Assembly: GCF_002744245.1 (NCBI RefSeq)
Contig: NZ_NKHG01000026.1
Span: forward strand, 1-35,144
Direction: 5' to 3'
From: Bacillus pumilus
GTDB lineage: Bacteria; Bacillota; Bacilli; Bacillales; Bacillaceae
Length of the DNA: 35,144 nt
Position numbers and translations under genes: made by a program. A model generated the notes under the pieces. That model was not told where the DNA came from, made no database searches, and saw only the letters and a list, made by a program, of their open reading frames with translations. Positions within the stretch are counted from its first letter, which is position 1, and each line of letters opens with the position of its first letter. Positions 7,275 to 15,959 of this stretch are shown piece after piece.

Positions 7275-8171
7275 TTATTCCTTTGAATGCCAAATCGCAT
7301 TTTTTAGCTCAGGATGTAAAAATTCATAAGATGAAAGCAGCGCCTTTTTAGGCAGGGCACGCTGCCCTTCTAACACAAGTAATGACATTTCACCAAGTGC
7401 TGTTTTGATGACAAAGGATGGCACCTTCAACCAATGAGGACGACGAAGGGCAGAGGCAATGGTTTGTCCGAGCTGTTTCATTTGAACAGGATTCGGAGAC
7501 GTTACATTGAGTGGACCTGATACGTGTTCATTTTGAATGGCAAAAGCAATGAGATGTGCGACATCTTCTACATGAACCCATGATACCCATTGTGAACCAG
7601 AGCCAATGGTTCCACCGGCAAATAGCTTGTATGGCAGGGTCATGAGGGGCAGTGTGCCTTTTTCTCCTAATACGACCCCAAAGCGTGTATAAACAGTTCG
7701 AATACCGAGTGCCTCAATTTTTTGACCCTCAGCTTCCCAAAGCTTTGACGTATGACTTAAGAAGTCTGTATCGGCTGGAGGGGCTTCTTCCGTAAAATCG
7801 CCGGTTTTTGAAGTGCCATAAATACCGACAGCACTTGCCTGAATGAGCACAGACGGTTTCGTTTTCTGTGATTCTATTATGCGTCTCACTTCTTGAGTTG
7901 ATTGTAAACGGCTAGAGAGAATGCCTTCTTTGGTCTTGTCTGTCCACCGTGAGAAAATGGATTTTCCCGCAAGGTTAATCCATACATCGATGGCAGGCAA
8001 TTTATGTTCTGGGGCAGCATCTTCTGTCAACCACTGCACGTAATGTAAATGATTTTGTTCGGATTTCTTTGGATTTCTTGTTAAAATATATAGATGATGT
8101 CCTTCAGCTGCGAGCACTTTTGTGACATGCTGGCCGATAAAACCGGTTCCTCCGGTGATGGCGATATTCAA
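7275..8171 (-). CDS. yfhF: NAD-dependent epimerase/dehydratase family protein YfhF (TIGR01777)
   Basis: A 298-residue extended short-chain dehydrogenase-like protein of the SulA/YfcH subgroup. The Rossmann nucleotide site 'MNIAITGGTGFIGQHV' is at the N-terminus, 'IDVWINLAGKSIFSRWTDK' follows at about 65-83, and 'VLIQASAVGIYGTSKTGDF' near 107-125 carries the YxxxK-like region. 'YTRFGVVLGEKGTLP' and 'WVSWVHVEDVAHLIAFA' are further family blocks; the C-terminus is the DUF1731 extension with 'HWLKVPSFVIKTALGEMS'. The start is TTG at 8171 behind AGGAG. No enzymatic substrate is established for the family. It is divergent from recX and heads the yfhF-yfhE-yfhD group. Confidence 0.92.
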   Translation of the reverse strand: MNIAITGGTGFIGQHVTKVLAAEGHHLYILTRNPKKSEQNHLHYVQWLTEDAAPEHKLPAIDVWINLAGKSIFSRWTDKTKEGILSSRLQSTQEVRRIIESQKTKPSVLIQASAVGIYGTSKTGDFTEEAPPADTDFLSHTSKLWEAEGQKIEALGIRTVYTRFGVVLGEKGTLPLMTLPYKLFAGGTIGSGSQWVSWVHVEDVAHLIAFAIQNEHVSGPLNVTSPNPVQMKQLGQTIASALRRPHWLKVPSFVIKTALGEMSLLVLEGQRALPKKALLSSYEFLHPELKNAIWHSKE

Positions 8172-8265
8172 TTGACATCTCTCCTCTCATATACATACCT
8201 ATATCTTTCACGAATTTGAATGATAAGAAACATCCTGACTGTTTTAGAAAAGGAGTGATCACAGG

Positions 8266-9057
8266 ATGCCCTATATTACAAAAATTTCTGCCCAGAAAAA
8301 CAATACAGAGCGCGTCAACATCTTCCTTGATGAAAAGTACGCCTTTAGCGTTGATTTAGATGTGCTCGTCCAATACGACTTGAAAAAGGGGAAAGAACTG
8401 GACGAAGCAGAGATCATTGAGATTCAATTCGGCGATTCCGTCAAAAAAGGATTTCAACAGGCTGTTGATTATTTATCTTACCGCATGAGGTCAATGAAAG
8501 AAGTCTCCGATTATTTGACGAAAAAAGACATACCAGCACCTGCTATTAGTGAAATTATACACAAATTAAAGCATTATAAGTATGTAAATGATCTTGAATT
8601 TGCAGAAGCATATGTGAGTACACACCGGAAAACGAATAGTAAAGGGCCGTCCGTCCTGAAAAAAGAATTAAAGCTCAAAGGCATAGAGGATGACACCATT
8701 GAACAAGCACTTACGCAATATCCTAATAACTTGCAGCTAGAAGAAGCTGTCAAACAAGTTCTCAAGCTTGTGAAGAAAGAAAAAAATCGTTCTGCAAAAG
8801 AGATTGAGCAGCGCATCAAGCTTCAGCTGCAAAGAAAGGGATTTTCGTTTGAGATCATTGATCAAGCCCTTCAAGAAGCCTATGATGGACAAGAAGAGGA
8901 AAAGGAAGAAGAAGCCCTCCATTATATGCTGGAGAAGGCAAAACGCAAGGTAGGATATGACGGGTCCTTTGAAAAGAAGATGAAAGTGAAGCAATTTCTA
9001 TATCGAAAAGGCTTTGATCTCGATACAATTGATCACGTTTTAGACAAAGGGGAATGA
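8266..9057 (+). CDS. recX: Regulatory protein RecX
   Basis: A 263-residue modulator of RecA filaments, long like other Bacillus RecX. Three-helix RecX repeats are visible: 'AVDYLSYRMRSMKEVSDYL' near residues 67-85, 'YKYVNDLEFAEAYVSTHRK' near 104-122, 'GPSVLKKELKLKGIEDDTI' near 127-145, and further copies 'IEQRIKLQLQRKGFSFEII' and 'KMKVKQFLYRKGFDLDTI' in the C-terminal half. The N-terminal beta domain starts 'MPYITKISAQKNNTERVNIF'. The ATG follows AAAGGAGTG. The downstream yfhH begins three bases after the stop, so the two are translationally linked. Confidence 0.95.
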   Translation: MPYITKISAQKNNTERVNIFLDEKYAFSVDLDVLVQYDLKKGKELDEAEIIEIQFGDSVKKGFQQAVDYLSYRMRSMKEVSDYLTKKDIPAPAISEIIHKLKHYKYVNDLEFAEAYVSTHRKTNSKGPSVLKKELKLKGIEDDTIEQALTQYPNNLQLEEAVKQVLKLVKKEKNRSAKEIEQRIKLQLQRKGFSFEIIDQALQEAYDGQEEEKEEEALHYMLEKAKRKVGYDGSFEKKMKVKQFLYRKGFDLDTIDHVLDKGE

Positions 9058-9060
9058 CAG

Positions 9061-9375
9061 ATGGAAAAACGCTATAGTGAGATGACAGAATACGAATTAA
9101 AGCAGGAGATTGCAGCACTTTCAGAAAAAGCAAGAAAGGCTGAACAGCTGGGCATTGTGAATGAATTCGCGGTTTTAGAGAGAAAAATCGATATGGCCAA
9201 AGCCTATTTATTAAATCCGGCCACAATTCAAATCCATACGACCTATCAAATCAAAGATACAGATGAGCAATTTTATGTTGAATATTTGAATGGGGTATTT
9301 GCTTGGGGGTACAGAGTGTCTGCTCCAGATAAGGAAGATGCCTTGCCGATTTCATTGCTTACACAAAAGGACTGA
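9061..9375 (+). CDS. yfhH: YfhH family protein (DUF1811)
   Basis: A 104-residue soluble protein. The N-terminal half is a helical hairpin ('EYELKQEIAALSEKARKAEQ' and 'NEFAVLERKIDMAKAYLLNP'), and the C-terminal half is a small beta barrel ('YQIKDTDEQFYVEYLNGVFA'). This is the DUF1811 arrangement of B. subtilis YfhH. The ribosome site AAAGGGG overlaps the end of recX. Role unknown; constant linkage with recX suggests, without proof, a related function. Confidence 0.9.
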   Translation: MEKRYSEMTEYELKQEIAALSEKARKAEQLGIVNEFAVLERKIDMAKAYLLNPATIQIHTTYQIKDTDEQFYVEYLNGVFAWGYRVSAPDKEDALPISLLTQKD

Positions 9376-9397
9376 TCCTAAGATCAGTCCCTTTCTT
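9369..9397. terminator. Terminator between yfhH and the convergent small gene
   Basis: GGACTGATC pairs with GATCAGTCC around a CTAA loop, followed by CTTTCTTT. The T run is interrupted, so efficiency may be moderate. Confidence 0.65.
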
Positions 9398-9570
9398 TAC
9401 TTTGAACGCTGTTTACGGACGTTGTTCTGAAGTACGATGTCGTGCTGCGTTTGCTGCGTTTCTCCATTGACCTGAGAGGCTGAATGCTTTGCATTCGCCC
9501 ATGGTTGAGGGTAAGCGGTTGTCCTTAATTGAACAAAGTCTGCCATATACGATTTCCCATTTGAACTCAT
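9397..9570 (-). CDS. Small conserved protein, probably YpzG family
   Basis: A 57-residue hydrophilic protein with 'AYPQPWANAKHSASQVNGET' at about residues 19-38 followed by glutamine-rich sequence and a basic end 'NNVRKQRSK'. The PWAN-KH and QVNGET signatures recall the YpzG family of spore-formers. The ATG at 9570 follows a GGGAGTG ribosome site. It sits directly downstream of sspK on the same strand (26 bp gap), which together with the composition hints at forespore expression, an inference only. Confidence 0.7.
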   Translation of the reverse strand: MSSNGKSYMADFVQLRTTAYPQPWANAKHSASQVNGETQQTQHDIVLQNNVRKQRSK

Positions 9571-9595
9571 ATCTCAAGCACTCCCTTTGGAAAAA

Positions 9596-9745
9596 TTAGC
9601 GTTTCCCTGATGCCCTCATACGTTCCTGTGGACGTGTATTCGTCTCACCATTTGGCCTTTTAGAAGCAAAAGCATCTGTGGCGCCTGGTTCGCCTTCAAA
9701 CTTGTGATTCACTTGATTTGGAAAGCCCTTTGCTTTATTACGCAT
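9596..9745 (-). CDS. sspK: Small acid-soluble spore protein K
   Basis: A 49-residue minor SASP packed in the spore core. It begins '[20 protein letters not shown]' and ends '[12 protein letters not shown]', nearly identical to B. subtilis SspK, which has one extra valine after the first methionine. The start at 9745 follows GGAGGG. Expected to be transcribed by sigma-G in the forespore; I could not place a convincing sigma-G promoter. A longer open frame extends upstream but only as a shadow of yfhJ. Confidence 0.95.
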   Translation of the reverse strand: MRNKAKGFPNQVNHKFEGEPGATDAFASKRPNGETNTRPQERMRASGKR

Positions 9746-9861
9746 ATTGATTCCCTCCAAACAATACAAATCATTTGCGTCTTTTGAAGACGTAAGGGTA
9801 GTATATGAAAAAAGAGATCTTTTTAAAAAGGCACTTTCTGCTAGATGAAGGAGGAACGAGC

Positions 9862-10134
9862 GTGGAACAATACTTTGAGCGATTAACCGAACAACTAATG
9901 GACAAAAACAATATGCTGACATATGAAGAAGCACGTACATGGGTAGAGCTATTATGGAGTGATTTTGAAACGACCTATGCAAAGGCCGGTCACAAGTATA
10001 AAGGACAGGAAACAACAGAGCGGATTGTCCAAGAATGGATAGAGAGCTACGGTGCTCAGCTGCATTTATTTCAAAATAAACACTCAAAGGCAAACGAGCA
10101 TCTGCCACATCACAACAAAGGGCTGCTGCATTAA
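9862..10134 (+). CDS. yfhJ: YfhJ family protein (WVELL domain)
   Basis: A 90-residue acidic protein. '[20 protein letters not shown]' near the start and the hallmark '[20 protein letters not shown]' at about 23-42 define the WVELL/YfhJ family. GTG at 9862 was chosen over an ATG at 9805 because AAGGAGGAA ends just ahead of it and the resulting length fits YfhJ. It is divergent from sspK. Function unknown. Confidence 0.9.
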   Translation: MEQYFERLTEQLMDKNNMLTYEEARTWVELLWSDFETTYAKAGHKYKGQETTERIVQEWIESYGAQLHLFQNKHSKANEHLPHHNKGLLH

Positions 10135-10218
10135 TTGCCCTTTTCACTACTACTCATATTTTTAAAAAAATAGGAAAATATATAAGTGTACAAACAATTT
10201 TATGAAACAATACCCAGT

Positions 10219-10244
10219 CTGTGATAGGAATTACAGGCTTTTTA
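10219..10244 (+). terminator. Probable terminator after yfhJ
   Basis: CTGTGAT pairs with ATTACAG (one G-U) around AGGA, then GCTTTTTA. It lies in the 296-bp stretch 10135-10430 before csbB; the rest of that stretch holds the csbB promoter and nothing else I can name. Confidence 0.5.
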
Positions 10245-10306
10245 CAATGATTAAACTTAAAATTACATTAAATTCATCTTGCTGAAAATCACTGGAAATA
10301 AAACTC

Positions 10307-10315
10307 TGATATAAT
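10307..10315 (+). promoter_or_regulatory. Extended -10 promoter of csbB
   Basis: TG-A-TATAAT is a perfect extended -10 element about 115 bases ahead of the csbB start. No -35 at the right distance is evident. In B. subtilis csbB is also served by sigma-B and sigma-X; a weak GTTTCG / GGAATA pair at 10359-10385 has spacing too long to call as sigma-B. Confidence 0.5.
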
Positions 10316-10430
10316 GGAACGATTGAAGATACATGAAATTTATGGATAATAAAAAAGGGTTTCGTTTTCTGACAAAAAAGGAATAATGAACGTAACAGGC
10401 TATATGAAAAAAGTGAAGAGAAGGTGCGAT

Positions 10431-11414
10431 ATGGAACGGGAATTGCTCTCTGTTATAATTCCTTCTTACAATGAAGGTGAAAACATCAGACGAATCTTTG
10501 AGGCACTCGAGGAAGAGTTTCGCGATTTTCATTATGACTTTGAAATCATCTTTATTAATGATGGAAGCAAAGACAACACACTTCAATACATGAGAGAGCT
10601 CTCTCACAAAAATGCAAAAGTCAAATATATTTCCTTTTCTCGTAACTTTGGGAAGGAAGCCGCTATTTTGGCAGGGCTTGAACATGCAAAGGGAGAAGTT
10701 GCTATCATGATGGACGCCGACCTGCAGCACCCGACGCATTTGATTCAGGAGTTTGTCAGAGGGTATGAAGAAGGCTACCATCAAGTCATTGCCAAACGGA
10801 ACCGTAAAGGAGACAGCAAGCTTCGCTCTTATCTATCATCGATGTATTATAAAGTCATGAACAAGGTGGTTGAAGTGGATTTGCGTGATGGCGTTGGAGA
10901 TTTCCGTTTAATTTCACGCCAAGCAATCGACGCATTGCTTCAGCTGAAAGAGGGAAATCGTTTTTCGAAAGGGCTTTTTTGCTGGATTGGGTTTGAAGAA
11001 AAGGTCATCTATTATGAAAATGTAGAAAGACAGCATGGTGATACAAAATGGTCACTGAAGAAATTATTTAACTATGGCATTGATGGTGTGATTTCCTTTA
11101 ACAACCGCCCGCTGCGTATTTGTTTTTATACTGGCATACTGATCTTATTCCTCTCTTTGATTTACATCGTGGCCACCTTTATTCAAATCGTCAGAACGGG
11201 AATCATGGTACCGGGTTATTTCACTTTAATATCGGCTGTGCTTTTCCTCGGAGGTGTGCAGCTTTTGAGTCTAGGCGTGATTGGAGAATATATTGGCCGT
11301 ATCTACTATGAAACGAAAAAGAGGCCGCATTATTTAATCCAAGAATCAAATGTCATGGAACAAGAGACAAGCTCAAAAGAACAGGACCGAGTGTTAACAC
11401 AGTTATTTAAATAA
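10431..11414 (+). CDS. csbB: Undecaprenyl-phosphate GlcNAc transferase CsbB
   Basis: A 327-residue GT2-family glycosyltransferase that loads GlcNAc on undecaprenyl phosphate at the inner membrane face. 'LLSVIIPSYNEGENIRRIFE' opens the GT-A fold, 'DFEIIFINDGSKDNT' and 'VAIMMDADLQHP' carry the nucleotide- and metal-binding acids, and 'DGVGDFRLISRQA' with 'GNRFSKGLFCWIGF' are polyprenyl-P transferase blocks. Two membrane helices follow near residues 230-255 and 265-290, then 'YIGRIYYETKKRPHYL'. The start at 10431 follows GAGAAGGTG and gives the usual CsbB N-terminus; the ATG at 10386 lacks this. It is followed after 87 bp by yfhO, its functional partner in lipoteichoic acid decoration. Confidence 0.95.
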   Translation: MERELLSVIIPSYNEGENIRRIFEALEEEFRDFHYDFEIIFINDGSKDNTLQYMRELSHKNAKVKYISFSRNFGKEAAILAGLEHAKGEVAIMMDADLQHPTHLIQEFVRGYEEGYHQVIAKRNRKGDSKLRSYLSSMYYKVMNKVVEVDLRDGVGDFRLISRQAIDALLQLKEGNRFSKGLFCWIGFEEKVIYYENVERQHGDTKWSLKKLFNYGIDGVISFNNRPLRICFYTGILILFLSLIYIVATFIQIVRTGIMVPGYFTLISAVLFLGGVQLLSLGVIGEYIGRIYYETKKRPHYLIQESNVMEQETSSKEQDRVLTQLFK

Positions 11415-11501
11415 CGTGGAGTCAAATAACCGGCAAGCACGAATCGCTTGCTGGGTTGTTTTGTTTCAAAGAACAGTGGATCTTTTGTGGAAAGGATTTA
11501 G

Positions 11502-14093
11502 ATGATGAAACGTAGATGGATAATCATTGGGATGTGCCTGATTCTCGCTCTATTAGGACACTCCTTTTTCTTATATGAATATACGCAAGGCCGATATATG
11601 ACAGGAGATGGGGACGGCATTTCGCAAATGCTCCCATTTAAAAAGCTGCTTTATGACGAATATGTCAAAGGAAACTTCTTTTATTCCTATCAATTTGGTC
11701 TAGGCGGCGGTACATACACGCAATTAGGTTATTATTTTTCAACGTCGACTGTGTTTATGGTCACGGTTGCTGTGGTCTGGCTGATGAATGCGCTTCATCT
11801 CATTCAGTCAACAGACATTCATTTTTGGGCAAATGCAGTTATTTGGCTCAGTGTGATCAAGCTGACGTTGATTCTTTTCATCGCTTATCGCGTTTTGCTT
11901 TCAATGGTTCAACATCAACTGAGTGCACTGACAGGTGCCGGGATATACGGACTGTCTATCGTGTATTTTCGCCATCAAACGTTTTGGGAGTTTTTCACTG
12001 ACAGCATGATGTGGCTCCCGCTGCTTGTGCTTGGAGTTGAACGTATATTCAAAACAGGCAAGCCTGCTTGGTTTATTGTGGCGTGCAGCCTCTTGCTCAT
12101 CAACAATTTTTACTTTGCTTATATTCACTTTATCTTTTTAGCCATTTATCTCGTCTTCAGATATATGATCAAGCTTCGGAGCGAGGAGCGCGGCTGGAAG
12201 GTTTTCTGGATCCTTGCCACTTCCACGCTGTTATCCTTTGGAATCAGTGCCGCCTTTTTTATCCCTTCTGTTTACGGCTTTCTCAATAATGTAAGGCCGC
12301 CGTATGAACAGGCGATTCCTTGGTTCGAGCTGCATGATCATCTGCTGTTTACAAGCAGGGTGTATGTATTACCTGTGATCTTTCTCATTTGTTTGTTCCT
12401 TGTTCCGCTTTACCGGAACCGGTGGTTTTTCATGTTCACATCCATTAGTGTTCTGCTCATTGTTTTTCACTACAGTCCAAAGATGGCGAGTCTGTTTAAT
12501 GGATTTTCTGCACCGCAGTACAGATTTGAATACATTCTAGCCTTTACAGTTGGAGCAGTCGTTGCCATCACGATAAAGCATTTTACGCAAATAGAGTGGA
12601 AGTGGAAAAAACGTGCGGTATTAGGCGCCTGGATCGTTTTCCTCCTCTCTGTCATCTTGTCAGCACGAGCGATGGGAAATATGGATGTCGTTGTGTTGAC
12701 AGGAGCTGGACTACTTGTGATTAGCTTGTTCTTCCTTTGGATACATGCTGAAAAACGTCAGCATCTTCGTCTGTTTTCGGCTGTGCTCATTGTCGTTAGT
12801 CTACTGACAGCTGGCGTTTATCAACAGGGCTATTTATCTGAAAGAAGCAATATCAAGGAAGTATCAGATGCATATATGAAAAGTGAGGCGTATACAGGCC
12901 ATGAGCAAATGAAGCTCATTCAGCAAATTCAAAGCCACTCAAAAGACCCGCTCGCCCGGATTGATTGGATGAACGGTGTGCGAAACAATACCCCGTTATT
13001 TGAAGGCTTTCAAGGGATGAGTGTGTATTCGAGTATATTGAATAAGCATTTGCTTAATTTTTACTGGAATGACCTGCAAATTGATATGGGACGAGAAAGT
13101 GTCAGCCGTTATGCAACAATGGGTGACCGAGCGAATTTATACAGCCTGACCTACGGCAAGTATTATATGAGAGACAAAACATTGTCTTACTCACCTCCTG
13201 CTTATTTCAAGCCAATTTTGGAAAGCGAGCATTATGAGGTGTATGAAAATACACGTCCGCTTCCATTTGCAAGAACAACAAGCACCATCTATTCTGAAGC
13301 ATCCCTGCAGGATGCTTCAGCACTTGATAAAGAACATGCGATGCTGAGAGGCGTGATTTTAGATAAAAAAGGAAATGCTGAAATCGAGCACTCGCTGGAT
13401 CGAGTAAAGGATACACACATTCATACTGAACAAGCGTTGTACGAAAATGGTGTGCTCGATGTATACGGAGGAACGGGCGGCCTGAATATCACCCTTCCAG
13501 ATGATATGGCTCGTGCCGGGGATGTGTATGTGAGCTTTTATGTGAAGCGGACAGACCGTAATCAAGGGTTTCAGCTGTCCGTTGACAGGTACGTCACGTC
13601 ACGAAAAAGCAATACATCGATCTACAAAACAGGCGTAAATGAAGTAACCATTCGGGTCCCTGCTGAAAAGATCCTCTCCATTCGAGTACCAAAAGGAACA
13701 TATGAGCTCAGTCAATTAAAGCTATATCAAGAACCTTATCGCATCCTGCAGCAGGCATATGAAAAAGAGAAACAGGATGATGGCAACCAGCAGGTAAAGC
13801 TTCAAAACAATCGCTTTACGATTTCATATGATAACAATCGCGGCGATGATTATATGGTCCTGCCAGTTCCATATGAAAAAGGCTGGGAGCTCACCGTCAA
13901 TGGACATCAAACAAACATTGAAAAGGCCAATTACGCATTTATCGGCTTTCCAATCGAAAAAGGAAAAAATGATATTGTATTAACCTACTATCCACCTTAT
14001 ATCAGAATTCTCGCTCTGATCTCACTGATCAGCCTGATAGCGGCGATCCTTTATGCACGGAGAAAACACAAGAAACACCACTTTCAATCATAA
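11502..14093 (+). CDS. yfhO: YfhO-family membrane glycosyltransferase (LTA GlcNAc transfer)
   Basis: An 863-residue protein with about a dozen membrane helices in the first 440 residues, a large extracellular region (about 450-830) and a last helix before the basic tail 'ARRKHKKHHFQS'. Just after helix 1, 'YMTGDGDGISQMLPFKKLLY' carries the acidic loop typical of the GT-C-like YfhO family, then 'FGLGGGTYTQLGYYFS'. In B. subtilis YfhO transfers GlcNAc from the CsbB product to lipoteichoic acid outside the membrane. Either of two adjacent ATG codons (11502, 11505) may start it, behind GGAAAGG. The stop codon is built into the terminator hairpin. The lipid flippase (GtcA type) of the pathway is not in this window. 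Confidence 0.93.
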   Translation: MMKRRWIIIGMCLILALLGHSFFLYEYTQGRYMTGDGDGISQMLPFKKLLYDEYVKGNFFYSYQFGLGGGTYTQLGYYFSTSTVFMVTVAVVWLMNALHLIQSTDIHFWANAVIWLSVIKLTLILFIAYRVLLSMVQHQLSALTGAGIYGLSIVYFRHQTFWEFFTDSMMWLPLLVLGVERIFKTGKPAWFIVACSLLLINNFYFAYIHFIFLAIYLVFRYMIKLRSEERGWKVFWILATSTLLSFGISAAFFIPSVYGFLNNVRPPYEQAIPWFELHDHLLFTSRVYVLPVIFLICLFLVPLYRNRWFFMFTSISVLLIVFHYSPKMASLFNGFSAPQYRFEYILAFTVGAVVAITIKHFTQIEWKWKKRAVLGAWIVFLLSVILSARAMGNMDVVVLTGAGLLVISLFFLWIHAEKRQHLRLFSAVLIVVSLLTAGVYQQGYLSERSNIKEVSDAYMKSEAYTGHEQMKLIQQIQSHSKDPLARIDWMNGVRNNTPLFEGFQGMSVYSSILNKHLLNFYWNDLQIDMGRESVSRYATMGDRANLYSLTYGKYYMRDKTLSYSPPAYFKPILESEHYEVYENTRPLPFARTTSTIYSEASLQDASALDKEHAMLRGVILDKKGNAEIEHSLDRVKDTHIHTEQALYENGVLDVYGGTGGLNITLPDDMARAGDVYVSFYVKRTDRNQGFQLSVDRYVTSRKSNTSIYKTGVNEVTIRVPAEKILSIRVPKGTYELSQLKLYQEPYRILQQAYEKEKQDDGNQQVKLQNNRFTISYDNNRGDDYMVLPVPYEKGWELTVNGHQTNIEKANYAFIGFPIEKGKNDIVLTYYPPYIRILALISLISLIAAILYARRKHKKHHFQS

Positions 14094-14107
14094 GTGGTGT
14101 TTTTTTA
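14075..14107 (+). terminator. Terminator overlapping the end of yfhO
   Basis: ACACCACTT pairs with AAGTGGTGT around an 8-base loop and is followed by seven T. The left arm is coding and the TAA stop lies at 14091-14093, so the hairpin starts inside the gene. Confidence 0.9.
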
Positions 14108-14215
14108 TCTTTCACCATCATCAAGTTGGTACAATGAACATAAAACATGTGAAAACGTTGAGCAAAGAATCCATGATTGATCTCGCTAGAAAGAATATAG
14201 AGGAAGAGAGTCACT

Positions 14216-14635
14216 CTATGCTTCTTTCTCAAGCGGACATGTAGCATAATCAAACAAAAAATGAAACAACCAAAGACTAAGGGCAAAAAGAATTTCCTCA
14301 GAGGTAGACAGCAAAATGCCGTCGACCAATTCATCTGATAAATAGACGGCACTCCAAATAAACAAAAGGTGAAGTGAAATGGCATAGAAAAAAATAGCGC
14401 TTTTTTTGGACCGCCACTTTCTGAAAAGCCGTATGAGCACGTGTTCCAAATGTTCAAAAGACATTCCAAGCACAACATAGATGCCCATAAACAGCAGCAT
14501 CGATAAAATAGATTGATAAAAAGCACCCGTCAAATGAAAGAACAGCACACAAAACACCAAAAATATGTAACAGACAGCAGACGCTGCCATGAACCATTTC
14601 AGCCCTTGCCATAAAGCATGAACAGATTGCTGCAT
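14216..14635 (-). CDS. yvrL: YvrL-like membrane regulator of the sigma-O system
   Basis: A 139-residue integral membrane protein with four hydrophobic helices at about residues 13-35, 38-60, 80-100 and 112-130, and a basic cytoplasmic loop 'VLIRLFRKWRSKKSA'. In B. subtilis YvrL has this size and topology, lies downstream of oxdC, and acts as a negative regulator of sigma-O/RsoA. The assignment here rests on position next to oxdC, yvrJ, sigO and rsoA plus topology, since I cannot align it. The ATG at 14635 follows AGGAGTG. A hairpin separates it from oxdC, so read-through from oxdC is probably partial. Confidence 0.7.
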   Translation of the reverse strand: MQQSVHALWQGLKWFMAASAVCYIFLVFCVLFFHLTGAFYQSILSMLLFMGIYVVLGMSFEHLEHVLIRLFRKWRSKKSAIFFYAISLHLLFIWSAVYLSDELVDGILLSTSEEILFALSLWLFHFLFDYATCPLEKEA

Positions 14636-14664
14636 ATAACTAACACTCCTTTACACGAAGATAC

Positions 14665-14691
14665 CTGCAAAAAGGACAGACCTTTTTGCAG
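14665..14691. terminator. Hairpin between oxdC and yvrL
   Basis: CTGCAAAAAGG and CCTTTTTGCAG are perfect 11-base arms around a 5-base loop. There is no long T run outside the stem on either strand, so it may act as an attenuator or processing site between oxdC and yvrL rather than a full terminator. Confidence 0.6.
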
Positions 14692-14701
14692 GAAGTATGA
14701 G

Positions 14702-15865
14702 TTAATCCTCTTTTTTAGGTGCAGCGATGACAGGATGTTTTTCTGTATCAAGCAATGTTAAGAAGTCCTCGCCTTGATCTAAATGATCAAGAACAAGCTG
14801 TTTCGGTGTGACCGCAAGCCACTGATTGAGTGAAATGTCTGCATAATGATCGCTCTTGAATATCTCTAAGAAATATAGCGGTTCGTCCCCGGTATTCTCT
14901 ACATAATGCCCCATCGCAAATGGTACATATCCGACATCTCCCGCTTGATAGTTGAAGGTTCTCGCATGTCCATCAGAAGCAAACACCGTCATTCGTGCTT
15001 TTCCAGAAATGAAATATTGCCACTCATCCGTATTTGGATGCCAGTGCAGCTCACGAATGGCACCAGGATCGACTTTGACAAGAGCAGACGCAATTGTTTT
15101 AGACGCTTTGAAATTGTTTGAATCTGCAATCCAGACTTGCCCGCCGCTTGAAGTAATCGGTTCTTGTTTTAATAGCTCATATTTAAAGGAATGAGGTACT
15201 TCACCTTGCGTTGTTTTCACCTTGTCACATTCAAGGGAACCCGGCAGCCCATTTTGGAAAATATACTTCTCTTTCTCTGGCAGCTTGTTAAATTGCTCCT
15301 TTGTCATCCCGAAATTCTTGAGCACGATGTCCTCTGGCGTATGGGCAAGCCAATCGGACACTTGGAAGGTACTATTTTCTGAGAAAGACCCATCATCAAA
15401 CACAAGCAAGAATTCAGCTCCCGGTTCTAGTGCTTGAATGGAGTGAGGCAAGCCAGAAGGGAAGTACCATAAATCACCCTCGGTCACATCCTCTGTAAAG
15501 TTACGTCCCTCTGCATCAACCGATGTAATACGTGCTTCCCCATAAATCATGTACGCCCATTCCGCTTCCTTATGCCAATGCAGCTCACGAATAGCGCCAG
15601 GCTTTAGCCGCATATTCACAGAGGCGAGGCTTTTAGAGATAGGTAATTCACGTACCGTCACTTCACGGGCATAACCGCCTTTTTCTAAACGGTTGTGCGT
15701 ATCAGAGAAAGAATATTTCATGTTGGAGACCGTTCTATGATCTGTTTCCGGCGGCGTGAGCATATCTGGGTTTTGTCTGTCTCGCTCGAGATTACGTGGA
15801 ATTTTGACTGTTGCTCCTTTTTCTCCTCGGATTGGCTGTGGTACACCATTTTGCTTTTCACTCAT
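14702..15865 (-). CDS. oxdC: Oxalate decarboxylase OxdC
   Basis: A 387-residue bicupin that converts oxalate and a proton to formate and CO2, raising pH; manganese enzyme, acting in cytosol or at the cell wall. Both cupins keep the metal ligands: His96, His98, Glu102 and His141 in the N-terminal one ('ELHWHKEAEW'), His274, His276, Glu281 and His320 in the C-terminal one ('ELHWHPNTDEW'). The lid reads S-E-N-S at 162-165, the tetrapeptide that marks a decarboxylase, with the general-acid Glu163, rather than an oxidase. Start 15865 follows AAAGGGG; the longer frame adds seven residues with no ribosome site. No signal peptide. It is part of the sigma-O cassette (B. subtilis yvrK/oxdC), 94 bp behind yvrJ. 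Confidence 0.95.
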   Translation of the reverse strand: MSEKQNGVPQPIRGEKGATVKIPRNLERDRQNPDMLTPPETDHRTVSNMKYSFSDTHNRLEKGGYAREVTVRELPISKSLASVNMRLKPGAIRELHWHKEAEWAYMIYGEARITSVDAEGRNFTEDVTEGDLWYFPSGLPHSIQALEPGAEFLLVFDDGSFSENSTFQVSDWLAHTPEDIVLKNFGMTKEQFNKLPEKEKYIFQNGLPGSLECDKVKTTQGEVPHSFKYELLKQEPITSSGGQVWIADSNNFKASKTIASALVKVDPGAIRELHWHPNTDEWQYFISGKARMTVFASDGHARTFNYQAGDVGYVPFAMGHYVENTGDEPLYFLEIFKSDHYADISLNQWLAVTPKQLVLDHLDQGEDFLTLLDTEKHPVIAAPKKED

Positions 15866-15938
15866 GATAAAATCCCCTTTCAACATCGTATGGTGTGAGG
15901 TGACAAAAGGTCTTTCATTTCGCCCTCGTTTTCATAAG

Positions 15939-15945
15939 GTGAAAC
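15939..15945 (-). promoter_or_regulatory. Candidate sigma-O promoter element for oxdC
   Basis: Reading on the minus strand, GTTTCAC lies 74 bases ahead of the oxdC start. The same heptamer lies 66 bases ahead of sigO (16219-16225). A shared element at similar distances is what a sigma-O -35 or activator site would look like, but the matched length is short. Confidence 0.3.
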
Positions 15946-15959
15946 CAATCAAGCGGATG

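Noticed and set aside
9596..10147. 183-codon minus-strand frame covering sspK and yfhJ
   Set aside because: Only its last 49 codons are real (SspK with its own ribosome site); the rest is antisense to yfhJ.
10359..10385. Sigma-B promoter for csbB (GTTTCG / GGAATA)
   Set aside because: The spacing is 15 bp, outside the usual 12-14, and both hexamers are imperfect.
14137..14244. Short plus-strand frame starting 'MNIKHVKTLSKESMIDLARK' between yfhO and yvrL
   Set aside because: Composition is protein-like, but there is no ribosome site or clear promoter, and it runs antisense into yvrL; not supported enough to call.
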